The notes below the pieces were generated by a model. It had not been told where the DNA came from and did not search any database. It saw only the letters and a list, made by a program, of their open reading frames with translations. Below, one piece after another: positions 22,129 to 33,323 of a stretch of 64,000 bases of DNA. The position numbers and the translations under genes were made by a program. Each line of letters opens with the position of its first letter. Position 1 is the stretch's first letter. Source of the stretch: Tuctoria greenei (Eukaryota; Streptophyta; Magnoliopsida; Poales; Poaceae); assembly GCA_036927565.1 (NCBI GenBank), contig JAYESD010000005.1, positions 91,676,301-91,740,300 on the forward strand, in the 5' to 3' direction.

Positions 22129-23690
22129 TGTTGGATCGAAGAGCATGTGAAAAGCTACTAGAGGGGGGTGAATAGTAGATTAAAACTTTTTCAGCGGAAG
22201 CAACAAAAACCCAAGGCAGAAAAACGATCTATTAAAGAAACAATGTGTGCGACTAATCTAAATGTGATCAATCGTGACAAAAACCAGTAAAGATTTTGAA
22301 GAATCAAGTAACCAAGAAGTCACAACAAGAATCATAAAAACTGTCTAAAAAACTCAAGTTATGATTGAAAGATCGAACAAGGGTCAATCTGTTCTACCCG
22401 AGTAAAAAACTAGATCTACAACACCGCAAAGAAAATTGTGTAGATCAGAAACCACAAATCCAATGATCGTGGAATTTTCATAGATGGTAGATAATCAAGT
22501 CGTGAAGACAACCAAAAAAGAATCACATCAATTGGATCTGTCAATCTAGAGTTATGATAAAAACACCGAAGCAACATAGTGTTGTGCAGAAACTCAACGA
22601 AAAAAACTTGTCTGAAACAAGTCGGACGAACAAGGAATAAATGCTCCCCTAGACTATGAATTTTATTGATCAAAACACAAGAGGAACAAACCAAATTCGT
22701 CTCCCAACGAGCTCTGGTCTCCCTTGCTTATATAACCATCCCTTAGGCCAACCCAATCCTAACTAGAACTCTAATCCTACTCAGTTTCAACCAAAACTTC
22801 AAATAACAGCTCAAGACTCTTCCATACGCAGCTAGAAGGAATATTAAGACTTCCAAACACCTTAAGAACGTTATAAACATTCCTAAAACAACTCAACTTC
22901 ATGACCCACATGAAATCTAACCAAAACAATATTGAAACTTTCCATAAACAAACCATAACCACCTCAGTCACAACCTGAGACATAATCCAGCCGGTTGGAC
23001 CTTTCCGACCAATCCTTTACGTCCACTTCTCTTCATCACGCCTTGGAACCATGTTAACACGTCCATGCACTCCTTGCATTCGTGCAAACATCTTCCAACA
23101 ACATTAATGATCCCTTCATATGCATTGTTCGACCTCCCGATCAACTCTACCACAATTCATCTCAAACTTGGTTGTTGAACATCATCTTCTCCCTAAGACT
23201 ATTTCACTGGATCCCGTCACCAGCCATGTCTTAACCTCAAACAACACCTGCAGATGAATAAACAACAAATCTTTGCGAGCCCAAGTCCTCGACTTGACTA
23301 TCATTAGTCCGTTAACCACAACACCTTATGTGAGCACCTCACATAAGTATGTTGCATACATAGCAAAATAATATCCACCATGATCAGCCAAAACACATCT
23401 AAAACTTAGTCCAAAAGTACTAAGAAAATCTTTCCATAAGTGTAAAGCAAGTTTGAAACATTGCAAAAAAACATAACAGCCACACAATTATTTCAGCATA
23501 TAGAAAGTTCGGACAGTCCAAACCAGCTGCTATGCATTATACAAGAAAAGTTTGGACATTACGAAACAAAAAACATGTGCAGCAAAAGTTCGAACAGTGC
23601 AAAGTTTGTTTCTCAAGTATATTCAAAACTTTGCATGTAAACCTACACGTTTAACATAGTTGTCAATGTATTCAGCACATAGGTCTCATA
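22129..23690 (-). repeat. F1 5' LTR (minus strand, outer end uncertain)
   Basis: It starts TGTTGGATCGAAGAGC next to the primer-binding site. A second copy of its first 1.2 kb lies at 26272-27469 in the same orientation. A minus-strand TATA box sits at 22728-22735. The far end is not seen clearly: family D pol sequence begins at about 23691 (ATTACCGGTCTCTC), so the LTR may be truncated or end a little earlier. No coding sequence is supported. Confidence 0.75.
22728..22735 (-). promoter_or_regulatory. TATA box of the F1 LTR
   Basis: TTATATAA, in GGTTATATAAGCAAGG on the minus strand. The same box is kept at 26877-26884 in the second F LTR, which supports it as the core promoter. Confidence 0.55.
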
Positions 23691-26271
23691 ATTACCGGTC
23701 TCTCAATGAGGTGACAATCAAGAATAAGTACTCGTTGCAACACATAGAAGATTTGTTTGACCAAATGAAGGGAGCTCGGATATTCTTTGAGATTGACCTT
23801 CGATCAGGGTACTTTCAGCTAAAAATCAGACCTTCAGACATACCAAAAACGGTCTTTCAAACATGATATGGGTCATATGAGTACACTATTATGTCATTCG
23901 AATTGACGAATGCACCTGCTTACTTCATGTACCTCATGAAAAAAGTCTTCATGGAGTATTTGTATCAGTTCGTCGTAGTGTTCATCGATGATATCATGAT
24001 ATACTGGAGAAGCAAAGAAGAGCATTTAAGCCTGGCATTGCAGAAATTGCGACAACAACAATTGTATGCCAAGTTTAACAAGTGTCAATTCAGGTTTAGA
24101 GAGATATCATTCTTGGGCCATCATCTTCGAATGAAAAGTGTTTGTTGATCCGGGAAAAGTGAGAGATGTACTGAAGTGGGGACCCCCGCAGAATGTGAAG
24201 GGAATTCGGGGTTTCCTAGGAATGGCTGGATATTATTGTCGTTTTATTAAGGACTTTTCCAAGTTAGCAAAGCCTATGACTGAACTTTTAACGAAGGAGA
24301 AACCATTCAAATGGACTCAGGCATGTCAGATATCTTTGAGGAGTTAAAGAAGAGATTAACTACCACACCGGTATTAATATTGCCAGATGTGAGCAAGAGC
24401 TTCGACATTTATTGTGACACATCGAGGCAGGGACTTGAATGTGTATTGATGCAAGAAGGCCAAGTAGTGTCTTATGCATCTAGGCAGCTGAAGAAGCATG
24501 AATTGAGTTACCCTACACATGACCTCGAACTCGCGGTCGTAGTGCACGCGTTGAAGATATGTAGGCATTACATCTTCGGACACCGATGTGAGATTTATAT
24601 GGATCACAAAAGTCTCAAGTACAGCGGATCTAAATTTGAGACAATGGACATGGTTGGAACTCACCAAGGACTACGATGTGAGAATCAACTATCACCCAGG
24701 AAAGGACAATGTAGTGACAGATGCCTTAAGCCAAAAAGGAGCAAGTCACCAACTCACAGTTTGGGAATTACCGTCCGAGCTGTGCAAGGAGATTGAACGA
24801 TTGCATTTCGGATTCGTGAACAAAATAGGAAAAATGGAAGTTAATCGAACTCTGGAAAAGGAGATACGAGAAGGTCAAACAACTAATGAGGAAATCCAAG
24901 ACATCAGGAAAAGGATCCAAGAGGGGAGATAATGGAGATTCGATGTAGATGACAATGGCACGCTATGGCTTGCAAAACGAATTGGTGTGCCTATGTGAAG
25001 CACACTCGCTTGACGATATTGAAGGAGGCACGTGACTCACCTTATTCCATTCATCCCGATAGTAAAAAGATGTACAAAGATTTGAGGACATGTTATTGGT
25101 GGGCTGGAATGAAAAAGGACATAGCTGAATATGTTGCACTATATGATATATGTCAACGAGCAAAGGTTGAACATCAAAGACCAGCCGGATTATTGCAACC
25201 ATTGAAGATACTGGAATGGAAGTAGGATGAAGTTTGTATGGATTTCATAGTCGGATTACCACACACTTAGTGAGGATATGACTCAATATGAGTTATTGTG
25301 GATCGATTGACCAAATATACACATTTTATCCCTGTGAAGACTACCTATAGCGGTGCGAAGCTAGCAGAATTGTATATAGGGAGAATAGTGTGTTTACATG
25401 GAGTACCGAAAAAATAATATCTGATAGAGGTTCTCAATTTACCTCTAGGTCTTGGCAGAAACTGCACGAGTCTATGGGGACCCAACTAAACTTTAGTTTC
25501 GCATATAATCCACAAATGGATGGGCACACCGAAAGGACAAATTAGATATTGGAAGATATGCTGAGAGCGTGTGCGCTGAACTATGGAGGAAGTTGGGATA
25601 AAAGTCTGCCATACGTTGAATTCTCCTACAACAACAGCTACCAAGCAAGTCTAAAAATGTCACCTTATAAAGCATTATACGGGAGAAGCTGTAGAGCACC
25701 CCTGTTTTGGAATGAGATGGGAGAAACCCAAGTATTTGGACCTGACATAATACAGGACATTGAAAAGTAAGTTCAGATAATCCTTGAAAACCTGAAGGCT
25801 GCTCAGTCGCGTCAAAAAGGCTACGTGATAATATGCGAAGAAATTTAGCTTTCGAAGTGGGAGACTTTGTATATCTCAAAGTATCACCTACTCGAGGTCA
25901 CAAATGATATAACGGTAAAGGCAAGTTGGCACCTCGCTAATATCGAACCATTCAAGATTTTGGACAAAAATGGAGAGGTGGCATATCAATTGGAGATGCT
26001 CACACATCTTTCCAATGACCATGATATGTTACACATTTCCCAACTCAAGATGTGTCTAAAAGTTCAAGAAGAGCAAGTACCAATAGATGAATTGGATCTC
26101 AAGGAAGATTTGACCTACGTTGAGCATCCTTTTAAAGTTTTGGACACAAAAAAGAGGATCACCAGGAACAAGGTGATTCTAATGTACAAATACAATAGAA
26201 GCATCATACTGAATCTGAAGCTACATGGGAGCGAGAAGATGATCTATAAGAGAAATTTCCCTATCTTTTTC
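23691..26271 (+). pseudogene. pol fragment of Tekay-like element D2 (RT to chromodomain)
   Basis: Starts inside RT ([28 protein letters not shown]), with FIDD at about 23980-23992. RT connection, RNase H ([37 protein letters not shown]), the integrase finger (SPYSIHPDSKKMY, about 25040-25075) and core ([14 protein letters not shown], about 25630-25660), then the linker follow. Remnants of a chromodomain (HPFKVLDTKKRITRNKV, near 26128-26178) come last. It is riddled with stops and frameshifts (for example near 23866, 24140, 24350, 24620, 24930, 25000, 25225, 25270, 25420, 25545, 25770, 25830). Gag, protease and LTRs are absent. It stops exactly where the F2 LTR begins. Confidence 0.85.
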
Positions 26272-27469
26272 TGTATGATCAAAGAGCACGTGAAAAGCTA
26301 CAAGAGGGGGTAATTGATAGATTTTAAAACTTTTGAGCGGAAGCTATAAATACCCCTTGGTAGAAAACTAATCTAATAAAGAAACTATGTGTCCTACTGA
26401 TCTTAATGAGTTCAATCATGCCAAAACTAGTATAGATTGTAGATAATCAAGTCACGGAGACACCACAACAAGAATCATGAGAAATCATCGAGTAGAGCTC
26501 AATTTATGACCAAAATACTAAGTGAAAGTCAATCTATTCTAACATAGAGCAAACAGATCTGTTAAACTGCAAAGAAACTCGGGTAACTCAAAAACAACAA
26601 ACCCAATGGTCGTGAAAGTTTCACTTTCATAGGTGATAGAAAATTGAGATGTGAAGACAACACAAGAAGAATCACGTCAATTGGAGTAGTAAAATGCGAG
26701 TTATGATCAAAACACCGAAGAAAGGTCGAGCAGCGCAGAAACTCGGCGAGAAAGACTTGACGAAAACAAGTTGGACTAGCAAGGCACGAAAGCTACACTA
26801 AACTACGAATTTTATTCATCAAAACATTAGAGGAACAGCCCAAAGTCATCTTACCACGAGCTTTCGCCTCCCTTACTTATATAACCAGCCCGACCAACCC
26901 AATCCAAACTAGGAATCTAATCCTACTTGGACTATAACTCAAACTTACCATAACTGCTCAAGACTCTTCTATACGCAGTAGAAGCAATATTAAGACTTCC
27001 AAAAACCTTAGGAACATATCCCACATCCCTAAAACAACTCTACTTCGTGTCCAACAGGAAATATAACCAATACCAACTCAAATCTTTTCATATTTGAGCA
27101 ATAACCGACTCAGTCGCAGCCTGAGTCCATAATCCTGTCAGTTGGACCATTCTGGCCACATCTTCAAGTCTATATCTCTTCATCACGTCTTGGAACCATG
27201 TTGTCACGTCCATGCACTCCTTGCACACGTGCAAACACCTTCAAACAACGTCCATGATACCTTCATATGCATTATTCTTGACCCAAACATGTTGCGTGAC
27301 CTCCCAATTGACTCAACCACAATTCCTTCTGAACTTGGTTGTTGAACCTCATCTTCTCCCTAAGACTAGTTCAATGGATCTCGTCACTAGACCTGCCTTG
27401 ACCTCAAGCAACACCTGCACATGACCAAACAACCAATCTTTGCGAGCCCAAGTCCTCGACTTGACTCTC
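26272..27469 (-). repeat. Second copia F LTR (F2), truncated by element G
   Basis: Starts TGTATGATCAAAGAGCACGTGAAAAGC, diverged from but colinear with 22129 onward, including the minus-strand TATA box (26877-26884) and the shared phrase CGAGCCCAAGTCCTCGACTTGACT near the break. It ends where the G 5' LTR begins. It has the same orientation as F1, so it is not the 3' LTR of F1 in a simple intact layout. The remaining part of this LTR is not found beyond G. Confidence 0.75.
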
Positions 27470-29085
27470 TATAAGTGCATCTAGGCATCCCGTGGGTTTT
27501 GGATGATTGATGGCGACAATTAAGAGACTAATGAGCTGAGTTGATCTTAAGCACAAGTGTAATGGTTGAAATGAGACGAAAACCCTCAAAAAGAAAAGAT
27601 CGAAATGGGCGTCAAAGACTCAAGCGTAGAAATTGGGGATTTTATGGTATTGAGTTTAAGTGATTCATATCATGTGTGAGGGTGGATGTATCATGTGCAT
27701 TGGGATCATTCTAGAGGGCTTAAAGTGGCGGTTGAGAGAAAAACCTAAGTGAGAAGCCAAAATAAGGAAAAATCCTAGGAGGTTGGACTAGTCCGGCCAG
27801 TCAGAGAAGTCCGCTTTGGGGTGGACTAAAGGTCTCTAGATGAATTCGGACTTGTTCGTATGGGTACGAACTAGTCCATTCATCACTTAGTGGAGTTGGA
27901 GCTAAGTCCCCGAAAACTGGACTTGTCCGTTTTGGAATGGACCAAAGCTCTCTGGAAAAGTTCGGACTTGTCCGTGGTGTTATAGACTAGTATGTCTGAG
28001 ACTTAGTGAGATAAATCGAGAGGAAACCCTAGAGGGTCGGACTAGTCTGCCCCTGTGGCCGGACTAGTCGGGTCATACCCAATTATGTCCATTTTGGGAC
28101 AGACCAAACCTTTCTGTCCTACTTCAGACTAGTCCGTTTTTTATCGGACTAGTCCGTGTTGTCAGTGGTCGTTTGAAATTCAAACGTTGACATGCACGTC
28201 ATCTGTTTTGTCGATCAATGACGTGAAATTGTCGGTGGTCCCAGAAGGCTAGACTAGTCTGTGGCACAGGGCCGCGGACTAGTCCGAGTTTGCCCTGGTG
28301 GCAATGGTTAGTTGCTGGGACCCCTAGAAAAAGGGGATCCCCGACCCCTATTTGATAACTCTTGAACCCTAGCCCTGCCACAAGTGACCTAGAGCCTTCC
28401 AAAGCCTTCCACTCGTCCTACTAGCCCTCTAAGACCAAATCTTGAAGAGATTAGGGTTTGGGGAGGAGAGTGAAGGAACATCATCGCACTTGGGCTCTCA
28501 GTTTCATCTCTTTGCACATTGTGTTGTGTTTTGTGGCTTGTGTGAGTTGAGTTTCTTGTGCTCCTCATTGTATTGATTTGTGGGAGCCTCAACTTGTGAG
28601 TAGCCCCAACCAAACTTAGTGATTACCCATTGATATAGTGGAAACCAAGCGGCCATTGTGGTGGCTTGGTGAGAGAAGGGTCAAGTGAGACCTGTCCTTT
28701 TGTGGACTTCTGAATGTGGATGCAGGCTTCTTCGTGGAGCTGAACCATGTGATAAATCGTGTCTCTCTTGTCGCTCTGCATTTAATAATCACTAGAATTG
28801 CTTTTAGTGTTCATATTGCTCTTCACTTTGATTTTATTGAAATCTTGTAACCTATTTGCATACAATTGTCAATCTAAGTTGTACTAGGTTACTATACATT
28901 GTATACATTTTTAGTGAACTTAAATTCAACAAATAATTTGTAGAAATCAAGTTTTTAGGTTTTCACCCTGTGTTGAGCGGACTGGTTTGGCCCTGTCGAG
29001 ACAAGTTCGGCCTTAGTAATTTAATCTCGTTTGATTAAGTCATTTCAGGTCTTATTGCTTATTCACCCCCTCTAGACGACTTCCA
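27470..29085 (+). repeat. Element G 5' LTR (about 1.6 kb)
   Basis: Aligned with the 3' copy at 51358, its first bases read TATAAGTGC in place of TGAAAGTGC, so the terminal TG appears mutated. It ends ATTCACCCCCTCTAGACGACTTCCA. It contains a cluster of GGACTAGTCC-like palindromes between about 27780 and 28290. Perfect CGGACTAGTCCG copies lie at 28145-28156 and 28275-28286. Confidence 0.85.
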
Positions 29086-29087
29086 AT

Positions 29088-29099
29088 TGGTTTCAAAGC
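29088..29099 (+). other. Primer-binding site of element G, degenerate
   Basis: TGGTTTCAAAGC lies two bases after the LTR end and differs at two positions from the tRNA-iMet-complementary TGGTATCAGAGC. Confidence 0.7.
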
Positions 29100-29137
29100 A
29101 GGCTTCTCCACCAAGAGTCTAACAACTCGGAGAAGAA

Positions 29138-31418
29138 ATGGCTGAAAGGGGTGACAACGAGATTCCGGTGATTGTTGATGACACCAAGACAAAGAACGTC
29201 GATGTTTTTTCAAGATGATCCAAATGACAACGAAGAAGTTTGTATGCTCAAGGCACGGCTTCATGAGAAGCTCAATGTGCCCAAGAAGGAGATCAAGCCA
29301 ATTGCTCCGATCGATGTCGACAATGGGAGTAGTTCACAAGACAACTCCTGGTATCCTTACAACTATGAGCAACTAACCGCGAGAAATCACTATTTATCTA
29401 TCCCCATTGGCAAACCTCCTCAATTTAATGGAAATGATTACTCTATGTGGAAGCATAATATGAAGATGCATCTCATTTCCTTAAACCCTAGTTTGTGGCT
29501 AATTGTTTTGACAAGTGTACATCTTCCTAAGAATGAGGAAGACATCACTCCGGAGCAAGTCGTCCTCCTCCATCGCAATGCTCAAGCCATTGGAGTGATT
29601 ACCTCCTCATTGACTCGAGAAGAGTTCAACCGCATTGTAGGGTTCGGGGTTGCCAAGGAGATATGGGACACTCTCAAGACGGCACATGAGGGCAACCGTG
29701 TCATAAGGGAGGCCAAGAGCGAGATGATTGAAGGAGAACTTGGAAGGTTCACTATCATGGATGGTGAATCTCTCCAAGACATGTACGACCGCCTCAAGAT
29801 TCTCATCAACAAGAGTCGGTCTTATGGAAGCACCCGGTGGACCGGCCATGAGGTGGTGAAGAGGATGATTCGAACATTCATGCCTCGAAACGTCACTCTT
29901 TGCTCACTAATTTGTGAGAGTCCGGGTTTCACAAGATGACTCCCGAAGAAGTGCTTGGGAGAATTATCAACCATGAGATGATGGAGCAAGAAGCTATGTT
30001 CTACAATGATCTACAAAAGCTCTCCTGCTCCAAGAAAAGGGATGTTACATTCAAGGCAATATCCTCAAGGTCACAAGAAAAGGAAGAGAGTGATGAAGAG
30101 AGCCCCAAAACCGATGAGGAAGAGGCACTCTTCATCAACAACTTTAAGAGGATGTTTAGAAGGAGTGGGAGCTATCATCATGAAAGGAAGAGCAAAGACA
30201 AGCCCAAGACAAGATCAAAGAGGGCTTGCTACAATTGTGGGGAGTATGGCCACTTCATTGTTGATTGTCCACATGAGGAAAACAAGAAGAAGAAGGAGGG
30301 CAATCCAAAGAGAAGAAGTACTTCAAGAAGAAGAAGCAATCGGGGCATGCCCACCTTGGAAAGGAGTGGAATTCAAATGAGGAATACTCCTTCGATGAAG
30401 AGGAGAAGATAGCAACCATTGCCATGAAGAAGACAACCCCAAAGAACAAGTTCTTCCCCAACTTGGAGAAATCAAGGCCAACTTGCCTCATGGCCAAGGA
30501 GGGAAGAAAGAAGGTTAAATCTAAATCCTCTTATTCAATTTTTTTCGCATGATGATTTTGATAGTAGTAGTGTGAATGAACATATGCTTAAGGATATGAG
30601 TAAAAGTACCTTGAAAAGATTGAGGTTGTTGACAAATGAGATATTTGACAAGGAAGAGCTCATCAACCGTCAAGAGGACATGCTCATCCAACAAAAGGAG
30701 AGATGTCAAGAGGTTGAGGAGCTCTTGGAGCTTGAAAGAGAAAGACGCAGGGCACTTGAGCGTGAACTCGCTTTGAGCAAGGAAACTTGCTCAAACCTTG
30801 AGAACACCACAATTGTTCTCAAGGATGAACTTGTTAGTTTGACACAACCTAACAAGATCCTTGAAACACAAGTGAAGTCTCTCAAGGTCAATACCCCTTC
30901 TTCCTCTACAAGCTCACCTTCTACAAATGTCAAATCCAAAGTGCCTCAACCTTGCAAATGCTCAAACTTGATTATGAAACTTAAAGATGAGCTTAAGTTG
31001 GCACAAATCAATCAAGCACCAAAGGGTGACATCTTTGACAAGGAAAAGATGGCATATGCACGTAGTGCATACGCCAACACAAGACATCCCCTTGTCAAGG
31101 ATTGTCTTGGTTATTCTAGGGAGATGAGGCAAAATGCCAAAACTCCCAAGAATGACAAAGACTTGATTGTTTTTGTCAAGGGAGGCTCATACAACAATAA
31201 TGGAAAGAACATCGCTACATCACCCAAAGTGCCTAAGAAAGAACCACATCCCTTGTTCCATGACTTTGATGCTTCATATGTGTTATTAAGGAACAAATTT
31301 GGTAAAGCTTATGCTAGGTATGTTGGGCCACACTGTGAGAGTCCTAAACCTTGCGTGTGGGTGCCCAAGTGCCTCTTGACTAACATCAAAGGACCCAACA
31401 CCGCTTGGGTACCTAAAG
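29138..31418 (+). pseudogene. Element G gag and gag-PR linker
   Basis: The ATG at 29138 begins MAERGDNEIPVIVDD. A frameshift in the T run near 29205 shifts the frame. The UBN2-type copia gag domain follows (29370-29940; PPQFNGNDYSMWKHNMKMHL, EIWDTLKTAHEG). A second frameshift near 29936 precedes a basic region and a CCHC knuckle CYNCGEYGHFIVDC (30228-30269). Further breaks occur near 30300-30410 and 30540. The distal part (30572-31418) is a coiled-coil-rich region (ELLELERERRRALERELALSK) and ends in the duplicated WVPK motifs typical before protease in SIRE-like elements. A2 is inserted directly after the second WVPK. Gag would form the virus-like particle; this copy cannot. Confidence 0.85.
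31414..31418 (+). repeat. Target-site duplication of A2, left copy (TAAAG)
   Basis: A perfect match to 37513-37517. The G coding frame resumes directly after the right copy. Confidence 0.9.
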
Positions 31419-32282
31419 TGATGAGGACATCAACACCATCAATACATCCACACCAACTCAGCTACCGGTTTCTGGTCTGATCACTCGCGCGCGTGCACTT
31501 CAACTAAACTATGAGGTGAACTCGTTCTTGGCCTTATGTCCATCTTATCTAGACCGTGGAACTACGTGCTTTCTTGTTTAGCTTAGGAACATTGGAGAGG
31601 AGCCAATGGGAAGGTAATTCGCGCGGACGGGATTTGGACAGCAGAACAGCACCAAATTGTGATGGCCACCACTACTTCATACAGACTCCGATCTGGGCGT
31701 TCAAGTACTTTCTGGAAAGATTATCAAGTCTACTTTCAAACGGATGTGGCCTCATGTCCATATCCATTAGGAGTCGGCCGATCGTTATTTTAATACTAAG
31801 ACCTTTTCTGTCCATGGTGCTGCATCACCAAAATTGGGCCCATGGCCCATGTATCGTTTGTAGTCCATTAGGGACTTGTGATTAGGGTTTCTCACGACCC
31901 TAGGGAGGTATAAATAGTAGCCGCGACCCTCATTAGCTGGTGGGTTTTGTTTATTCGTAAGTTAGCTTCTGCTGCTTCCTTGTACACGCGCGTGTCGACT
32001 AGATCGTCCATCTACTTGTATCCAGAACCCCACTTCAGATTGATTCAACTGATAAGTGCTTGTTCTTCTTGTTCTTGCGTGTTCTTCGATTGCTTGCAGG
32101 AACAAAGGCCCTCGTGGTCAGGTTGATTGTGCGCCAGCAAGATCAATACAACTTCGGAGTCGGTGTACCGATCGCTAAGGCGCATCGTCCTGGGGACGGT
32201 GTAGTCGGATCGCCAATGTCTTCTCCTCCACAAATCGAACCCTCCTATTCTCATCAAAAGATCAGGAACCAAGATCCTATCA
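31419..32282 (+). repeat. A2 5' LTR (864 bp)
   Basis: Starts TGATGAGGACATCAACACC and ends AAGATCCTATCA. A TATA box TATAAATA sits at 31909-31916; the other A copies read TAATAAATA here. The first 244 bp correspond to the part that encodes the pol C-terminus when this LTR lies at the 3' end. Confidence 0.92.
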
Positions 32283-32284
32283 AG

Positions 32285-32297
32285 TGGTAATCAGAGC
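32285..32297 (+). other. Primer-binding site of A2, with a one-base insertion
   Basis: TGGTAATCAGAGC, carrying the same extra A as A1. Confidence 0.75.
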
Positions 32298-33323
32298 AAG
32301 GTTAATCGATGAGAGTGCTATCATTACTTTTCATTCCGCTGTTATCATCCTATAGTCCCAAAAAAGCCCAAAAAAATACTAGATCTGCTTTTTCCATTAT
32401 TCCTAGACCATTGTGCCTTTTACTTTATCTACTTAGTTAAGACTTGTTGAGTTCATGGTTGCTTCGACGAGTCAAGTTGCTGGTCTTTAGTTTTGCACCA
32501 CTAGAGTTTCGAGTTCGTGTCATATTCGATCACCAAGTTTGAGTCAGATTTGTAGTTCGAGTTTGAGTCGGATTACTAGTTTGAGTTTGAACCAGATTGC
32601 TACTTCGAGTTTGAGTCGGATTGCTAGTTCGAGTTTGAGTCGGATTACGAGTTCAAATCAGATTGCTACATCGAGTTTGAGTCGGATTGCTAGTTCGAGT
32701 TTGAGTCAGATTACTAGTTCGAGTTCGAATCAGATTGCTACTTCGAGTTTGAGTCAGATTAGTAATTTGAGTTTGACAACAAGAAAAAGGCAAGTGCAAA
32801 ATCAAAAGCCGCACAAAAGCCACAAGCAATTAGAGAAGAAAAAAAAGGCAAGTGCAAGATCAAAAGCCGCATGTGCAAATTTTGTTCTAGGGTCTCCTGA
32901 TTTCATCTAGAGAGAGTTTGGGTGACCACCCCAACAAAAGAAGAAACGAAAAAAAAGAAAAAAAATCAGATTGTTGTTTGGGGTGTTTTTGGTGACGACA
33001 TTGGTGTCTCGGCTCGCGTCTCTAGTACGTTCTAGACTAAGATCAGCACAGTTCTGTCGTAGAACATTTATTCAGCTTGTTGTGATTAACGTGGTGAAAG
33101 TTTGCTCCTTGTGCTAGTTCAGCCACCTAAAGCCATAGATTGACACCTGCTCTTGAAGTTGTTCATTACTTGCTAGTTGCCATCACCTTCTTGCTGAGCT
33201 TGGTAAGAACAGGTAAGAGCTTGATTGAATAGGTTGAGAGTGAGCGAGTTACCTCCACCAACACCTTTGTAGCTGGGATAACGTTACCCTTTCATATTGG
33301 ATGGTTCTTTTTTTCTACTAACC
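32298..33323 (+). repeat. A2 leader with 24-bp tandem repeats
   Basis: Non-coding leader of about 1 kb. About ten imperfect 24-bp units (AGTTCGAGTTTG + AGTCGGATTGCT) lie at roughly 32530-32770, followed by A-rich sequence with CAAAAGCCGCA elements (32775-32870) and a purine-rich patch (32930-32965). A frame is open across the array without an ATG. The segment ends at the gag ATG. Confidence 0.75.

Noticed and set aside
22741..23660. A MITE or other DNA transposon in the F LTR region
   Set aside because: I found no terminal inverted repeats with a target duplication. The sequence is colinear with the second F LTR for most of its length.
27780..28290. A transposon terminal-repeat pair made from the GGACTAGTCC palindromes
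   Set aside because: The motif recurs many times in both LTRs and in the spacer, with no element boundaries or duplications around any pair.
32491..32910. Serine-rich 'leader protein' read through the 24-bp repeats of A2 (and A1, 18488-18883)
   Set aside because: The frame has no ATG (TTG at best), and a repeat unit divisible by three stays open automatically. A3 carries a stop in it. Kept as a repeat, not a gene.
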